From Aureimonas endophytica (GTDB taxonomy: Bacteria; Pseudomonadota; Alphaproteobacteria; Rhizobiales; Rhizobiaceae), in the NCBI RefSeq assembly GCF_014642635.1, contig NZ_BMIQ01000005.1, forward strand, positions 124,001-188,000: a stretch of DNA of 64,000 nt, in the 5' to 3' direction. The translations under genes were made by a program, and so were the position numbers. Of the stretch, positions 23,763 to 33,196 are shown one piece after another. Below the pieces are notes generated by a model that was not told the origin of the DNA, did not search any database, and was given only the letters and a program-made list of their open reading frames with translations. Each line of letters opens with the position of its first letter. Within the stretch, counting starts at the first letter, position 1.

Positions 23763-25568
23763 ATGATTGCCAGCCCTCTCGAAATCCTCAAGACCGTCTA
23801 TGGCTACGATGCCTTTCGCGGGCCGCAGGCTGCGATCGTCGAGCATGTCGTCGCCGGCCGCAACGCCTTCGTCCTGATGCCGACCGGCGGCGGCAAGTCG
23901 CTCTGCTACCAGATCCCCGCCCTCGCCCGGCCCGGCATGGGCCTCGTCGTCTCGCCGCTCCTGGCGCTGATGGCCGATCAGGTGGCGGCCCTGCGGCAGG
24001 CCGGCGTCCGGGCGGCGGCGCTGAATTCGGATCTCGCGCCCGACGAGCGGCGCGCCCTGTGGAGCGCCGTCGCGGCCGGAACGCTCGATCTCCTCTATGC
24101 CGCGCCGGAAACGCTGCTGCGCGACGGCACGCTGGACCGGCTCGCCGAGGCGCGGCTGTCGCTGATCGCCATCGACGAGGCGCATTGCCTGTCGCAATGG
24201 GGCCACGACTTCCGCCCCTCCTACCGCCAGCTCGACGTCCTGGCCGCAAGGTTTCCCGGCGTGCCGCGCATGGCGCTGACCGCGACCGCCGACGAGCCGA
24301 CGCGCGCCGAGATCCTGGCGCATCTCGATATCGCCGAGGAGGATGCCTTCGTCGCCGGCTTCGACCGGCCGAACATCCGCTACGCGATCGAGGAGAAGGA
24401 CAATCCCCGCGCGCAGCTGAAGGGCTTCCTGAAGCGCCATCCGGGCGAGAGCGGCATCGTCTACTGCCTGTCGAAGAAGAAGACCGAGGAGACGGCCGCC
24501 TGGCTGCGCGAGGAGGGCCACGACGCGCTCGCCTTCCATGCCGGCATGGACAAGGCGGCGCGCGAGGCCAACCAGACCCGCTTCCAGCATGGCGAGGCGG
24601 TGGTGATGGTCGCAACAATCGCCTTCGGCATGGGCATCGACAAGCCGGACGTGCGCTTCGTCGCCCATATCGACCTGCCCTCCAGCATCGAGGCCTATTA
24701 CCAGGAGACCGGCCGGGCCGGGCGCGACGGCCTGCCCGCCGACACGCTGATGCTCTACGGCTCGGACGACATCGCGCTGCGCAGCCGCTTCATCGAGGAA
24801 TCGGAGGCGCCCGAGGCGCGCAAGCGGATGGAGCGGCAGAAGCTCGACGCGCTTCTCGGCCTCGCCGAGACGGCGACCTGCCGGCGGCAGGTGCTCCTGT
24901 CCTATTTCGGCGACGCCTGCGAGCCCTGCGGCAATTGCGACACCTGCGCCGCGCCGCCGCAGCTCTTCGACGGCACGGTCTCGGCGCTGAAGGCCCTGTC
25001 CTGCATCTATCGCACCGGCGAGCGCTTCGGGCAGGCCTATATCGTCGACGTGCTGCTCGGCGTCTCGAACGAGCGCATCACCCAGTTCGGCCACGACCGC
25101 GTCTCGACCTTCGGCATCGGCACGGAACACGACAATCGCGCCTGGCGGGCGATCCTGCGCCAGCTCATCGCGCTGCGCCTCGTCGAGGTCGATCTCGCCG
25201 GCCATGGCGGGCTGTCGATCGCCCCCGCCGGCCGCGACTTCCTGCGCGACCGACCGGCTTTGATGCTGCGCGTGCCGGAGGCGGCGCGCGAGCGGCGCCG
25301 GCAGAAGGCGGCGCGCGGCGCGGCGCCGGCGACGCTGGCCGAGGCCGATCGCGACCTCTTCCAGGCGCTCCGCCAGAAGCGTCTCGACATCGCGCGGGCG
25401 CAGAACCTGCCGCCCTACGTCATCTTCCACGACAAGACGCTGAGCGAGCTGGCCGCGGCGCGCCCGGCCTCGCGGGCCGAGATGGCGCTCGTGCCGGGGG
25501 TCGGCGAGGCCAAGCTCGACCGCTACGGCCCGGCCTTCCTGAAGGTGATCGCCGACCACGCGGACTAG
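23763..25568 (+). CDS. recQ: ATP-dependent DNA helicase RecQ
   Basis: A 601-residue superfamily 2 helicase that unwinds DNA 3'-5' in recombination and fork repair. Domain order: helicase core with Walker A TGGGKS (41-46), DEAH box (138-141) followed by the RecQ loop [13 protein letters not shown], and motif [13 protein letters not shown] zinc-binding part carries four cysteines ([11 protein letters not shown], then [10 protein letters not shown]). A winged-helix RQC domain and a C-terminal HRDC domain ([20 protein letters not shown]) follow. The length matches the usual 600-610 residues. It stands alone in its region. Confidence 0.96.
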   Translation: MIASPLEILKTVYGYDAFRGPQAAIVEHVVAGRNAFVLMPTGGGKSLCYQIPALARPGMGLVVSPLLALMADQVAALRQAGVRAAALNSDLAPDERRALWSAVAAGTLDLLYAAPETLLRDGTLDRLAEARLSLIAIDEAHCLSQWGHDFRPSYRQLDVLAARFPGVPRMALTATADEPTRAEILAHLDIAEEDAFVAGFDRPNIRYAIEEKDNPRAQLKGFLKRHPGESGIVYCLSKKKTEETAAWLREEGHDALAFHAGMDKAAREANQTRFQHGEAVVMVATIAFGMGIDKPDVRFVAHIDLPSSIEAYYQETGRAGRDGLPADTLMLYGSDDIALRSRFIEESEAPEARKRMERQKLDALLGLAETATCRRQVLLSYFGDACEPCGNCDTCAAPPQLFDGTVSALKALSCIYRTGERFGQAYIVDVLLGVSNERITQFGHDRVSTFGIGTEHDNRAWRAILRQLIALRLVEVDLAGHGGLSIAPAGRDFLRDRPALMLRVPEAARERRRQKAARGAAPATLAEADRDLFQALRQKRLDIARAQNLPPYVIFHDKTLSELAAARPASRAEMALVPGVGEAKLDRYGPAFLKVIADHAD

Positions 25569-25614
25569 CGACGCGCGAAGGTCTCGGCGACACCGTCGAA
25601 ATCCTGTCGACAAA

Positions 25615-25626
25615 CATTATACAATG
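25615..25626. promoter_or_regulatory. Imperfect palindrome before the DapA-family gene
   Basis: CATTATACAATG at 25615-25626 is a 12-bp near-palindrome (two mismatched positions) in a less GC-rich stretch 73 bp before the ATG of the DapA-family gene. It resembles GntR-type operators, although no regulator is adjacent. Confidence 0.35.
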
Positions 25627-25698
25627 CGCGATACTGCTCTCACCGGCCTTGACGCGGCTTCGTCGCGCGGCCCCGCTTCAGAGCCACGAGGTATCGCG

Positions 25699-26670
25699 AT
25701 GAAAGCCGAAATCTTCTCCGGCGTCGTTCCGGCGCTGATGACCCCCTGCCGCCCCGACCGGACCCCCGATTTCGACGCGCTCGTCGCCAAGGGCCGCGAG
25801 CTCATCGGCGCCGGCATGTCGGCGGTGGTCTATTGCGGCTCGATGGGCGACTGGCCGCTCCTCACCGACGCGCAGCGCATGGAGGGCGTCGCGCGCCTCG
25901 CCGAGGCCGGCGTGCCGGTCATCGTCGGCACCGGCGCGGTCAACACCGCCTCCGCCGTCGCCCATGCGGCGCATGCGCAGTCGGCCGGCGCCAAGGGCCT
26001 GATGGTCATCCCGCGCGTCCTGTCGCGCGGCCCCTCGCCCGCCGCCCAGCGGGCGCATTTCAAGGCGATCCTGTCGGCCGCGCCGGACCTGCCGGCGGTG
26101 ATCTACAACAGCCCCTATTACGGCTTCGCCACGCGCGCCGATCTGTTCTTCGCGCTCCGGGCCGAGCATCCCAATCTCGTCGGCTTCAAGGAATTCGGCG
26201 GCCCGGCCGATCTGCGCTATGCGGCCGAGACCATCACCAGCCGCGACGACGACGTGTCGCTGATGATCGGCGTCGACACCGCCGTCTTCCACGGCTTCGT
26301 CAATTGCGGCGCGACGGGCGCGATCACCGGCATCGGCAATGTCCTGCCGCGCGAGGTCCTCCATCTCTGCGATCTGGCGAAGGCGGCCGCCGCTGGCGAC
26401 GCCGTGGCGCGCCGCCGCGCCCAGGAGCTCGAACAGGCCCTCGCCGTTCTCTCCTCCTTCGACGAGGGGCCGGATCTCGTGCTTTACTTCAAGCATATGA
26501 TGGTGCTGAAGGGCGACGCAAACTACGCCCTCCACTTCAACGAGACCGACGCCCTGTCGGAAAGCCAGCGCGGCTATGTCGAGGCGCAGCTGAAGCTCTT
26601 CGACGCCTGGTATGCGAGCTGGCTCGCGGCCGAGGGCCTTTCCCCGGCCGCGCGCGCCGCGGCGGCCTGA
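25699..26670 (+). CDS. Dihydrodipicolinate synthase (DapA) family aldolase/lyase
   Basis: A 323-residue class I aldolase-like TIM barrel of the DapA/NAL family. Family features are GVVPALMTPCRPDRTPDFDAL at the N-terminus, CGSMGDWPLLTDAQRMEG (where DapA has GTTGE), the catalytic Tyr at about 136 (VIYNSPYYG) and the Schiff-base Lys at about 164 (VGFKEFGG). The altered CGSMGDW loop and the length above the usual 290-300 suggest an enzyme other than lysine-pathway DapA, for example one acting on a keto acid or sugar acid. The ATG at 25699 is preceded by CGAGG. It has no pathway neighbours. Confidence 0.85.
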   Translation: MKAEIFSGVVPALMTPCRPDRTPDFDALVAKGRELIGAGMSAVVYCGSMGDWPLLTDAQRMEGVARLAEAGVPVIVGTGAVNTASAVAHAAHAQSAGAKGLMVIPRVLSRGPSPAAQRAHFKAILSAAPDLPAVIYNSPYYGFATRADLFFALRAEHPNLVGFKEFGGPADLRYAAETITSRDDDVSLMIGVDTAVFHGFVNCGATGAITGIGNVLPREVLHLCDLAKAAAAGDAVARRRAQELEQALAVLSSFDEGPDLVLYFKHMMVLKGDANYALHFNETDALSESQRGYVEAQLKLFDAWYASWLAAEGLSPAARAAAA

Positions 26671-26698
26671 CCCCGCCCACGGCTTGCGGCCGAGGCCG

Positions 26699-27007
26699 CT
26701 AGGACGCCTCGACCCCCCGCGCCTCGAATTCGGCGAAGGCGCTGCGGACGCGGCCCGCCAGGGCCTCGTCCTCCAGATCGACCGAGACCTCGATCGCGCC
26801 GTTCAGCGCCGCGTCGTCCCGGTCGCCGCCGCCCGGATCGCCGCCCTGCCGGTCGGAACCGGCCGGCGCCTCGCCGGCCGTGTTGTCGCGCCCGGTCGCG
26901 GCGACGAAGATGTCGGTGCGCTCGATCCCGTATTCCTGCACCAGACGCTCCACCGTCATCTCGGCCTCGCGCCGCGTCTCGAACCGGCCGGTCAGTGTCG
27001 TTCCCAT
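26699..27007 (-). CDS. Small YflT/GS17M-like stress protein
   Basis: A 102-residue acidic protein. The N-terminal half reads TLTGRFETRREAEMTVERLVQEYGIERTDIFVAA, like the general-stress 17M/YflT domain in which a helix with alternating acidic residues leads to a strand. A Gly/Asp-rich linker follows, then a second strand-helix AIEVSVDLEDEALAGRVRSAF. The function is unknown; a small alpha/beta fold is likely. The ATG follows AAGGGACG. It is convergent with the DapA-family gene across 28 bp. Confidence 0.6.
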   Translation of the reverse strand: MGTTLTGRFETRREAEMTVERLVQEYGIERTDIFVAATGRDNTAGEAPAGSDRQGGDPGGGDRDDAALNGAIEVSVDLEDEALAGRVRSAFAEFEARGVEAS

Positions 27008-27156
27008 GCGCTCGTCCCTTGGCGATTGGTTTCGCCTGCAACGCGCGAGACGGCGAAACGATACCGAGCCTCGCGGGAAGACCGCCGCGCCTACGCATCG
27101 ACCCCTGCCGAAAGCGTTTCGGCTTCGCCCTCCCCTTTGGCGGCTTCGTCATCGCG

Positions 27157-27328
27157 TTTCAGCTTCGTCATCCCGGCCTTGAGCCGGGATCCATGCCGTC
27201 CGCGACACCGCCTCGGGACGGTTGGAGGAACGTCTCCTTCCGGATCGCTTCCGGCCTGTAGTGACCGGCTTGGAATGGATCCCGGCTCAAGGCCGGGATG
27301 ACGAAGCGGTGAGGTTGGGGGGTCTTGG
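27157..27328. repeat. Composite palindromic repeat, copy 3 (inverted)
   Basis: Third copy of the element at 2213-2382, in the opposite orientation, in the 633-bp gap between the YflT-like gene and the first sulfur-island gene. The match to copy 1 extends beyond the arms: both have CATTCCAAGCCGGTC next to one arm and the shared outer flank next to it. The remainder of the gap contains GC-rich sequence without coding signal and an AT-richer promoter region near 27520-27560. Confidence 0.75.
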
Positions 27329-27535
27329 CGGGACGGCGGATCGAAGCCGCCGGAGACCGCCGGACCTGGAGGGTCGAATCGCCCTCGCCCCGGATCGCGT
27401 CGCACCGAATCCCCGGGCACGACCATAGGTTTAGAGCGGCACGCCGGTGCGTGCGCCGCTGGCGCCGGCTAGCACGCTTGAGCAGGCCCGCGTTGCGGCG
27501 GGCGGGCCGTGCGCAAAAGAGAATGCTCCTGATAT

Positions 27536-27554
27536 ATCCATAAAAGAAATGGAT
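27536..27554. promoter_or_regulatory. Inverted repeat in AT-rich promoter region of the sulfur island
   Basis: ATCCAT (27536-27541) and ATGGAT (27549-27554) form an exact inverted repeat with a 7-base AAAAGAA spacer. It lies within the most AT-rich stretch of this part of the window, 87 bp before the first monooxygenase gene. Spacing and composition fit a LysR/CysB-type activator site, but the regulator is unknown. Confidence 0.45.
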
Positions 27555-27640
27555 TTACTCAACATAGCGCGGCGCCGAGCCTAGCCTTCCAGACATCAGA
27601 GCGGTGCCCTCCCGACGCGCCGTCCCGCCTGGAGAAGTGC

Positions 27641-29047
27641 ATGGCCCGCCCGATCCGCTTCAACGCCTTCGACATGAACTGCGTCGGCCATCAGTCGCCC
27701 GGGCTCTGGGCGCATCCGCGCGACCGGTCCTGGACCTATAAGGATCTCGACTACTGGCAGGATCTCGCCCGCACGCTGGAGCGGGGCATCTTCGACGGCA
27801 TCTTCATCGCCGACGTCATCGGCTATTACGACGTCTACAAGGGCTCGAACTTCCACGCCCTGCATCAGGCGGCGCAGATCCCGGTCAACGATCCGCTCCA
27901 GCTCGCCGCGCCGATCGCGCTGGCGACGGAGCATCTCGGCATCGGCATCACCGCCTCCACCTCCTTCGAGCATCCCTATACCTTCGCGCGGCGCCTCTCG
28001 ACCGCCGACCACCACACCAAGGGCCGCGTCGGCTGGAACATCGTCACGTCCTATCTGGAAAGCGGGGCGAAGAATGTCGGCCAGGGCGGGCTGAAGGGCC
28101 ACGACAACCGCTACGAGATCGCCGCCGAATATGTCGAGGTGCTCTACAAGCTGTTCGAGGGCAGCTGGGAGGACGGCGCGGTGCTGCGCGACCGCGAGAA
28201 GCGCATCTTCACCGATCCGGCGAAGGTCCACGAGATCGGCCATCGGGGCAAGCATTTCGAGGTGCCGGGCTACCATCTCTGCGAGCCCTCGCCGCAGCGC
28301 ACCCCCGTCCTCTATCAGGCGGGCGCTTCCGGCCCCGGCAAGGCCTTCGCCGCCGCCCATGCCGAATGCGTCTTCGTCGCGGCGCCGACGAAGAGCCTCC
28401 TCAAGGCCTATGTCGCCGAGATCCGCGCCAAGGCGGCGGCGGCGGGCCGCGACCCGCGCAAGCTCTATATCTACAACCTGACCACCGTCATCGTCGACGA
28501 GACGGACGCGAAGGCCGAAGCGCGCTTCGCCGACTATCGCAGCTATTCCTCCTATGACGGCTCGCTCGTCTTCCTGTCCGGCTGGAGCGGCATCGATTTC
28601 GGCCAGTACGCGCCGACCGACCTCATCCGGAAGGTCGAGACCAATGCCATCGTCTCCATGGTCGAGACCTTCGCCGGCAAGGACCGGGCCTGGACGATCG
28701 AGGAGCTGGCGCAATGGGGCGGCGTCGGCGGCCTCGGCCCGGTCTTCGTCGGCTCGCCCGGAACCGTCGCCGACATCCTGCAGGACTGGGTGGAGGAGAC
28801 CGATGTCGACGGCTTCAACCTCGCCTATGCGGTGACGCCCGAGACCTTCGAGACGGTGGTCGATCTCCTCGTGCCCGAGCTTCAGAAGCGCGGCGCCTAT
28901 CCGACGGCCTACCGCCCCGGCACGCTGCGCGAGAAGCTGTTCGGCGAGGGCCCGCTCCTGCCGAAGACCCATCCGGCCGACGCCTATCGCGACATCGAGG
29001 CGGTGAAGGCGCGCGAGGCCTCGGCCCATCGGGAGGCGGCGGAATAG
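27641..29047 (+). CDS. NtaA/SnaA/DszA-family flavin-dependent monooxygenase
   Basis: A 468-residue bacterial-luciferase-like (LLM) monooxygenase of the NtaA/SnaA/DszA branch. It uses FMNH2 supplied by a separate reductase and oxygen. Diagnostic parts are FNAFDMNCVGHQSPGLW, FIADVIGYYDVYKG, HPYTFARRLSTADHHTKGRVGWNIVTS, LYKLFEGSWEDGA and QRTPVLYQAGASGPG. Such enzymes cleave carbon-sulfur or carbon-nitrogen bonds, as in sulfones or aminopolycarboxylates. It opens a ten-gene plus-strand island with sulfonate enzymes, so an organosulfur substrate is the best inference. The ATG follows CTGGAGAAG. A paralogue lies at 38675. Confidence 0.9.
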   Translation: MARPIRFNAFDMNCVGHQSPGLWAHPRDRSWTYKDLDYWQDLARTLERGIFDGIFIADVIGYYDVYKGSNFHALHQAAQIPVNDPLQLAAPIALATEHLGIGITASTSFEHPYTFARRLSTADHHTKGRVGWNIVTSYLESGAKNVGQGGLKGHDNRYEIAAEYVEVLYKLFEGSWEDGAVLRDREKRIFTDPAKVHEIGHRGKHFEVPGYHLCEPSPQRTPVLYQAGASGPGKAFAAAHAECVFVAAPTKSLLKAYVAEIRAKAAAAGRDPRKLYIYNLTTVIVDETDAKAEARFADYRSYSSYDGSLVFLSGWSGIDFGQYAPTDLIRKVETNAIVSMVETFAGKDRAWTIEELAQWGGVGGLGPVFVGSPGTVADILQDWVEETDVDGFNLAYAVTPETFETVVDLLVPELQKRGAYPTAYRPGTLREKLFGEGPLLPKTHPADAYRDIEAVKAREASAHREAAE

Positions 29048-29048
29048 G

Positions 29049-29819
29049 ATGGCCCCGCCCCTTCTCACCCTCGACGGCGTCTCGCTGTCCTTCGCCGGCG
29101 TCACGGCGCTGAACGCCCTGTCCTTCCAGGTGGCGGAGGGCGAGATCTGCGCCCTGATCGGCCCGAACGGCGCCGGCAAGAGCTCGGCGCTCAACATCGT
29201 CAACGGCGTCTACCGGGCCGACCGGGGCGAGATCCGCTTCGACGGCGTGGCGCTCGCCGCCCGGCGCCCGGGCGACGCGGCCCGGCTCGGCATCGGCCGC
29301 ACCTTCCAGCACAACGCCCTCTTCCACCGCCTGACCGTGATCGAGAACGTGATGGCGGGCCTGTCGCGGAAGGGCGGGACGAGCTTCTTCGAGAGCGTCT
29401 TCCGCTTCGGCCGCGACGCGGCGGAGCGGCGCCGCTTCCGGGCGAGAGCCGAGGAGGTGCTCGCCTTTCTCGGCCTCGCCAAGGAGGCGGACCGGGTGGT
29501 CTCGACCCTGTCCTACGGCACGCAGAAGCGCGTCGACCTGGCGCGGGCCCTCGTCGCCGAGCCCAAGCTCCTCCTCCTCGACGAGCCGATGGCCGGCATG
29601 AACGCCGAGGAGAAGCAGGCGATGGCGCGCGTCACCGCCGAGGTCAACCGCCAGCTCGGCACGACGATCGTCCTCATCGAGCACGATGTCGGCATCGTGC
29701 TCGGCCTCGCCCACCACGTCGTCGTGCTCGACTACGGCCGGAAGGTCGCGGACGGCCGGCCGGACGAGGTGCGCGACGATCCGGCGGTGATCGAGGCCTA
29801 TCTCGGCACGGTCCACTGA
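29049..29819 (+). CDS. livG: Liv-type ABC transporter ATPase (LivG)
   Basis: A 256-residue ATPase of the branched-chain-amino-acid-type (HAAT) importers. Walker A GPNGAGKS at 38-45, the LivG-typical GIGRTFQHNALFHRLTV Q-loop, signature LSYGTQKRVDLARAL, Walker B LLLLDEPMAGM and the H-loop LIEHDVGIV are all present. It starts one base after the monooxygenase stop, so it is co-translated with it, tying the importer to that enzyme's substrate rather than to leucine. Confidence 0.92.
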   Translation: MAPPLLTLDGVSLSFAGVTALNALSFQVAEGEICALIGPNGAGKSSALNIVNGVYRADRGEIRFDGVALAARRPGDAARLGIGRTFQHNALFHRLTVIENVMAGLSRKGGTSFFESVFRFGRDAAERRRFRARAEEVLAFLGLAKEADRVVSTLSYGTQKRVDLARALVAEPKLLLLDEPMAGMNAEEKQAMARVTAEVNRQLGTTIVLIEHDVGIVLGLAHHVVVLDYGRKVADGRPDEVRDDPAVIEAYLGTVH

Positions 29820-29830
29820 GGGCGGCGGAC

Positions 29831-30712
29831 ATGAGCTTCTTTCTCGAAACCCTCATCGGCGGCCTCTTCGCCGGCCTGATGTACGCTCTCGTCGCGATCG
29901 GCTTCGTCTTGATCTACAAGGCGTCCGGCGTCTTCAACTTCGCGCAGGGGGCGATGCTGCTCTTCGCGGCGCTCGTCTTCGTCACCCTGACGGAGAAGGG
30001 CCTGCCCTTCGCGCCCGCCTTCGCCCTTTCGGCGCTGACCATGGTGGCGATGGCCGTCGTCATCGAGCGCCTCGTGCTCCGGCCGCTGCGCAATCGCGAC
30101 GCGCTGACGCTGTTCATGGCGACGCTCGGCCTATCCTTCGTGATCGAGGGCGCGGCCCAGCTGCTGATGGGCACCGACGTCCATATGCTCGATCTCGGCA
30201 TCGAGGATATCGGCCTCGACGTCGGCGGGCTCTTCGTCAGCCAGTTCGATCTCGCCGCCTCCGGCATCGCCCTCGTCCTCGTCGCCGTCCTGTCGATCGT
30301 CTTCAGCCGCACCCGCATGGGCATCGCGCTGCGCGCCGTCGCCGACGACACGCTGGCCGCGCAGTCGATCGGCATCCGCCTGCCGCAGATCTGGCGCATC
30401 GTCTGGAGCGTCGCCGGGCTCGTCGCCCTCGTCGCGGGCCTGCTCTGGGGCGCGCGCCAGGGCGTGCAATATTCGCTGTCGCTCGTCACGCTGAAGGCGC
30501 TGCCCATCCTGATCATCGGCGGCTTCTCCTCCATTCCGGGCGCGATCCTCGGCGGGCTCGTGGTCGGGGCGAGCGAGGCGCTGGCCGACATCTATCTCGG
30601 CCCGCTCGTCGGCGGCGCCGTCTCCCCCTGGTTCGCCTATATCCTCGCCGTCGCCTTCCTTCTCGTGCGGCCGGCCGGGCTCTTCGGCGACATGGCCATC
30701 GAAAGGGTCTGA
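29831..30712 (+). CDS. livH: Liv-type ABC transporter permease (LivH)
   Basis: A 293-residue inner-membrane permease of the LivH family. It opens LIGGLFAGLMYALVAIGFVLIYKASGVFNFAQG, the hallmark of the family, and carries RAVADDTLAAQSIGIRLPQIWRIVW as the ATPase-contact loop, with IGGFSSIPGAILGGLVVG near the C-terminus. It pairs with the LivM-like protein encoded next. Confidence 0.92.
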   Translation: MSFFLETLIGGLFAGLMYALVAIGFVLIYKASGVFNFAQGAMLLFAALVFVTLTEKGLPFAPAFALSALTMVAMAVVIERLVLRPLRNRDALTLFMATLGLSFVIEGAAQLLMGTDVHMLDLGIEDIGLDVGGLFVSQFDLAASGIALVLVAVLSIVFSRTRMGIALRAVADDTLAAQSIGIRLPQIWRIVWSVAGLVALVAGLLWGARQGVQYSLSLVTLKALPILIIGGFSSIPGAILGGLVVGASEALADIYLGPLVGGAVSPWFAYILAVAFLLVRPAGLFGDMAIERV

Positions 30713-30718
30713 CCTCCC

Positions 30719-31774
30719 ATGTCCGCCACCGACAACGCCCTCGCCCCCGCGGGCGGGCTCGACCTCGCGCCCCGCGCGCTGCGCGCCCTCGCCCTTCTCG
30801 TCGCGCTTCTCGCCCTCTTCGGCCTCGTGCCGCTGGCGGCGAGCGACTACTGGCTGAGCTCCATCCTCATCCCGGCCCTGGTGATGGGCCTCGCCGGCAT
30901 CGGCCTCAACCTCCTCATGGGCTATGCCGGCCTCGTCTCGATCGGCTCGGCCGCCTTCATGTCGGTCGGCGCCTTCGCCACCTACAATCTCCTCCTGCGC
31001 GCGCCCTTCCTGCCGCTGCCGGTCGTGCTCGTCCTCGCCGGGCTGATCGCGGCGGCGGCGGGCACGCTCTTCGGCCTGCCGGCCCTGCGCATCAAGGGCT
31101 TCTATCTCGGCGCCTCGACGCTCGGCGCCCAGTTCTTCTTCGAATGGCTGTTCACGAACTATGCCTTTTTCTCGAACAACAGCCAGTCGCTGACCATCTC
31201 GGCGCCGCGTCTCGAATTCCTCGGCTTCGATCTCCAGTCGGCGACGGGCCGCTATCTGCTGGCCGCCGGCGTCGGCGCCCTTCTCGTCGCCTTCGCCTTC
31301 GCGCTGGTGCGCAGCCGGGTCGGGCGGGAATGGATGGCGATCCGCGACATGGAGACGGCCAGCGCCGTGATCGGCCTGCCGGTGGCGCGCCGCAAGCTCC
31401 AGGCCTATGCCGCCTCCTCCTTCTTTCTCGGCATCGTCGGGGCGCTCTGGGCCTTCGCCTATCTCGGCACGGCCGACGGCCATGCCTTCAATCTCGACAA
31501 GTCCTTCCAGATCCTCTTCATCGTGCTGATCGGCGGCACGGCCACCATTCTCGGCAACTTCCTCGGCGCCGCCTTCATCGTCCTGACGCCGATCCTGCTC
31601 GACCGCCTCGCCGGCTCCTCCGGCCTCGGCCTCCTGTCCGATCCGGGCGCCGCCGCCAATCTCCAGCACATCGTCTTCGGCGCGATCATCATCCTGCTGC
31701 TCGTCAAGGAGCCGGACGGCCTTTCGGCCCTCATCGTCCGGGCCGCGCGGCGCCTGCGCCGCCCGGCCGCCTGA
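30719..31774 (+). CDS. livM: Liv-type ABC transporter permease (LivM)
   Basis: A 351-residue permease of the LivM family, about nine hydrophobic segments. Family stretches are GLNLLMGYAGLVSIGSAAFM, PALRIKGFYLGASTLGAQFF and IRDMETASAVIGLPVARRKLQAYAASSFFLGIVGALW. The C-terminal GGTATILGNFLGAAFIV matches the usual GG.GT..G..LGA motif with small changes. Its position between LivH and the binding protein gives a conventional order. Confidence 0.9.
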   Translation: MSATDNALAPAGGLDLAPRALRALALLVALLALFGLVPLAASDYWLSSILIPALVMGLAGIGLNLLMGYAGLVSIGSAAFMSVGAFATYNLLLRAPFLPLPVVLVLAGLIAAAAGTLFGLPALRIKGFYLGASTLGAQFFFEWLFTNYAFFSNNSQSLTISAPRLEFLGFDLQSATGRYLLAAGVGALLVAFAFALVRSRVGREWMAIRDMETASAVIGLPVARRKLQAYAASSFFLGIVGALWAFAYLGTADGHAFNLDKSFQILFIVLIGGTATILGNFLGAAFIVLTPILLDRLAGSSGLGLLSDPGAAANLQHIVFGAIIILLLVKEPDGLSALIVRAARRLRRPAA

Positions 31775-31826
31775 CCCGGCCGCCACCGCAACCACCGCGA
31801 TCCACACATCAACCGAGGGGACATCC

Positions 31827-33164
31827 ATGTCGATCATCAAGCGTCTCGCCGGCCTCGCCGCCGGCATCAGTCTCGCCGCGGCGCTGAGCGCCGGGGCGGC
31901 CAGGGCCGAGGAGGCCAAGGGCGAGCAGCTCTTCCCGCTCTTCTCCTACCGCACCGGCGCCTATGCGCCCTCCGGCATCCCGCAATGGGCGGCTTATAAC
32001 GACTACTTCAACTACGTGAACGCCCATGGCGGCGTGAACGGCGTGAAGATCCGCCTGGAGGAATGCGAGACCGCCTATACGGTGGAGCGCGCCTTCGAAT
32101 GCTACGAGCGCTACAAGAACGGCCAGCCGGACGCGCCGCTCGCCGTGCTCTTCACCACCTCCAGCGGCTTCGACGCGGCGATCTCCGACAAGGCCCGCAT
32201 CGATAAGGTGCCGATCATCTCGGTGGCGGGCGGGCGCGGCGACGCGGTGGACGGCAGCGTCTTCCCCTACCAGTTCCCGCTGCTCTTCGACTACTGGACC
32301 GAGGCCTCGATCGTCGTCGAGCATATCGCCAACACGCTCGGCGGCTTCGACAAGCTAAAGGGCCAGAAGATCGCGACGCTCTATCACGACTCCGGCTACG
32401 GCCGCGAGACGATCGAGCCGATGGCGATCCTGGCGAAGAAATACGGCTTCGAGGACATCCAGATCCCGGTGCCCCATCCCGGCGAGCAGCAGCAGGCGCA
32501 GTGGCAGCAGATCAAGCGCTCGGGTGTCGACTGGGTGTTCTTCCGCGCCTGGGGCGTCATGTCGCCGGTCGGCATCAAGACGGCGGCCCGCGTCGGCTTC
32601 CCGCGCGACCATGTCATCGGCGACATCTGGACGGGCTCGGAAGAGGACGTGAAGCCGGCGGGCTCGGCCGCCAAGGACTATCTCGCCGTCTCCGTCTTCC
32701 CGCCGGGCACCGATTTCAAGGTCAGCCAGGTGCTGAAGACGGAGATCATCGACGCCGGCAAGGGCGATCTGAAGGATCTCTCCAAGTTCGGCTCGGTCTA
32801 TTACAATGCCGGCCTCGTCCAGGCGATCCTCTATACGGAGATCCTGCGCACCGGCCAGGCGAAGTTCGGCAACCGGCCGCTGACCAAGGCCGAAGGCCAA
32901 TGGGCGGCCGAGCATCTCGACCTCACCGCCGAGCGGATCGAAGAGCTCGGCGCGACCGGCCTGCTCAGCCCGCTGAAGATCACGCCCGAGGATCACGAGG
33001 GCCAGCCCGCCGCCAAGATCCAGCAATGGGACGGCGAGAAATGGGTGGCGAAGACCGACTGGCTGAAGGGCGACCGGCCGCTGTTCAAGGAGGCGATCTA
33101 CGCCCGCGCCGCCGCCTACGCCAAGGAGAAGAACCTCCCCGCCCGCGAGCCGGCGACGAACTGA
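31827..33164 (+). CDS. Liv-type periplasmic substrate-binding protein
   Basis: A 445-residue binding protein with a Sec signal peptide (LAGLAAGISLAAALSAGAARA, cut near residue 27). The mature part has the two-lobe type I fold: FSYRTGAYAPSGIPQWAAY, FFNYVNAHGGVNGVKIRLEE-like start, LFTTSSGFDAAIS, IATLYHDSGYGRETIEPMAILAKKYG and WVFFRAWGVMSP. Six tryptophan/tyrosine-rich places suggest a non-amino-acid ligand, but the ligand cannot be called. Given the island, an organosulfur compound is inferred. The length exceeds typical LivJ/K (about 370). Confidence 0.88.
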   Translation: MSIIKRLAGLAAGISLAAALSAGAARAEEAKGEQLFPLFSYRTGAYAPSGIPQWAAYNDYFNYVNAHGGVNGVKIRLEECETAYTVERAFECYERYKNGQPDAPLAVLFTTSSGFDAAISDKARIDKVPIISVAGGRGDAVDGSVFPYQFPLLFDYWTEASIVVEHIANTLGGFDKLKGQKIATLYHDSGYGRETIEPMAILAKKYGFEDIQIPVPHPGEQQQAQWQQIKRSGVDWVFFRAWGVMSPVGIKTAARVGFPRDHVIGDIWTGSEEDVKPAGSAAKDYLAVSVFPPGTDFKVSQVLKTEIIDAGKGDLKDLSKFGSVYYNAGLVQAILYTEILRTGQAKFGNRPLTKAEGQWAAEHLDLTAERIEELGATGLLSPLKITPEDHEGQPAAKIQQWDGEKWVAKTDWLKGDRPLFKEAIYARAAAYAKEKNLPAREPATN

Positions 33165-33196
33165 GCCCCGGAACGAGCGACGAAAGGACGGCAACG

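Noticed and set aside
23724-25613. A 629-codon open frame on the minus strand through the recQ region
   Set aside because: It is antisense to a complete, motif-rich RecQ; its composition (Arg, Gly, Ala, Asp rich, no motifs) is the usual GC-rich shadow.
25699-26670. Lysine-pathway dapA
   Set aside because: The characteristic GTTGE loop is replaced by CGSMGDW and the protein is longer than typical DapA, so only the superfamily is called.
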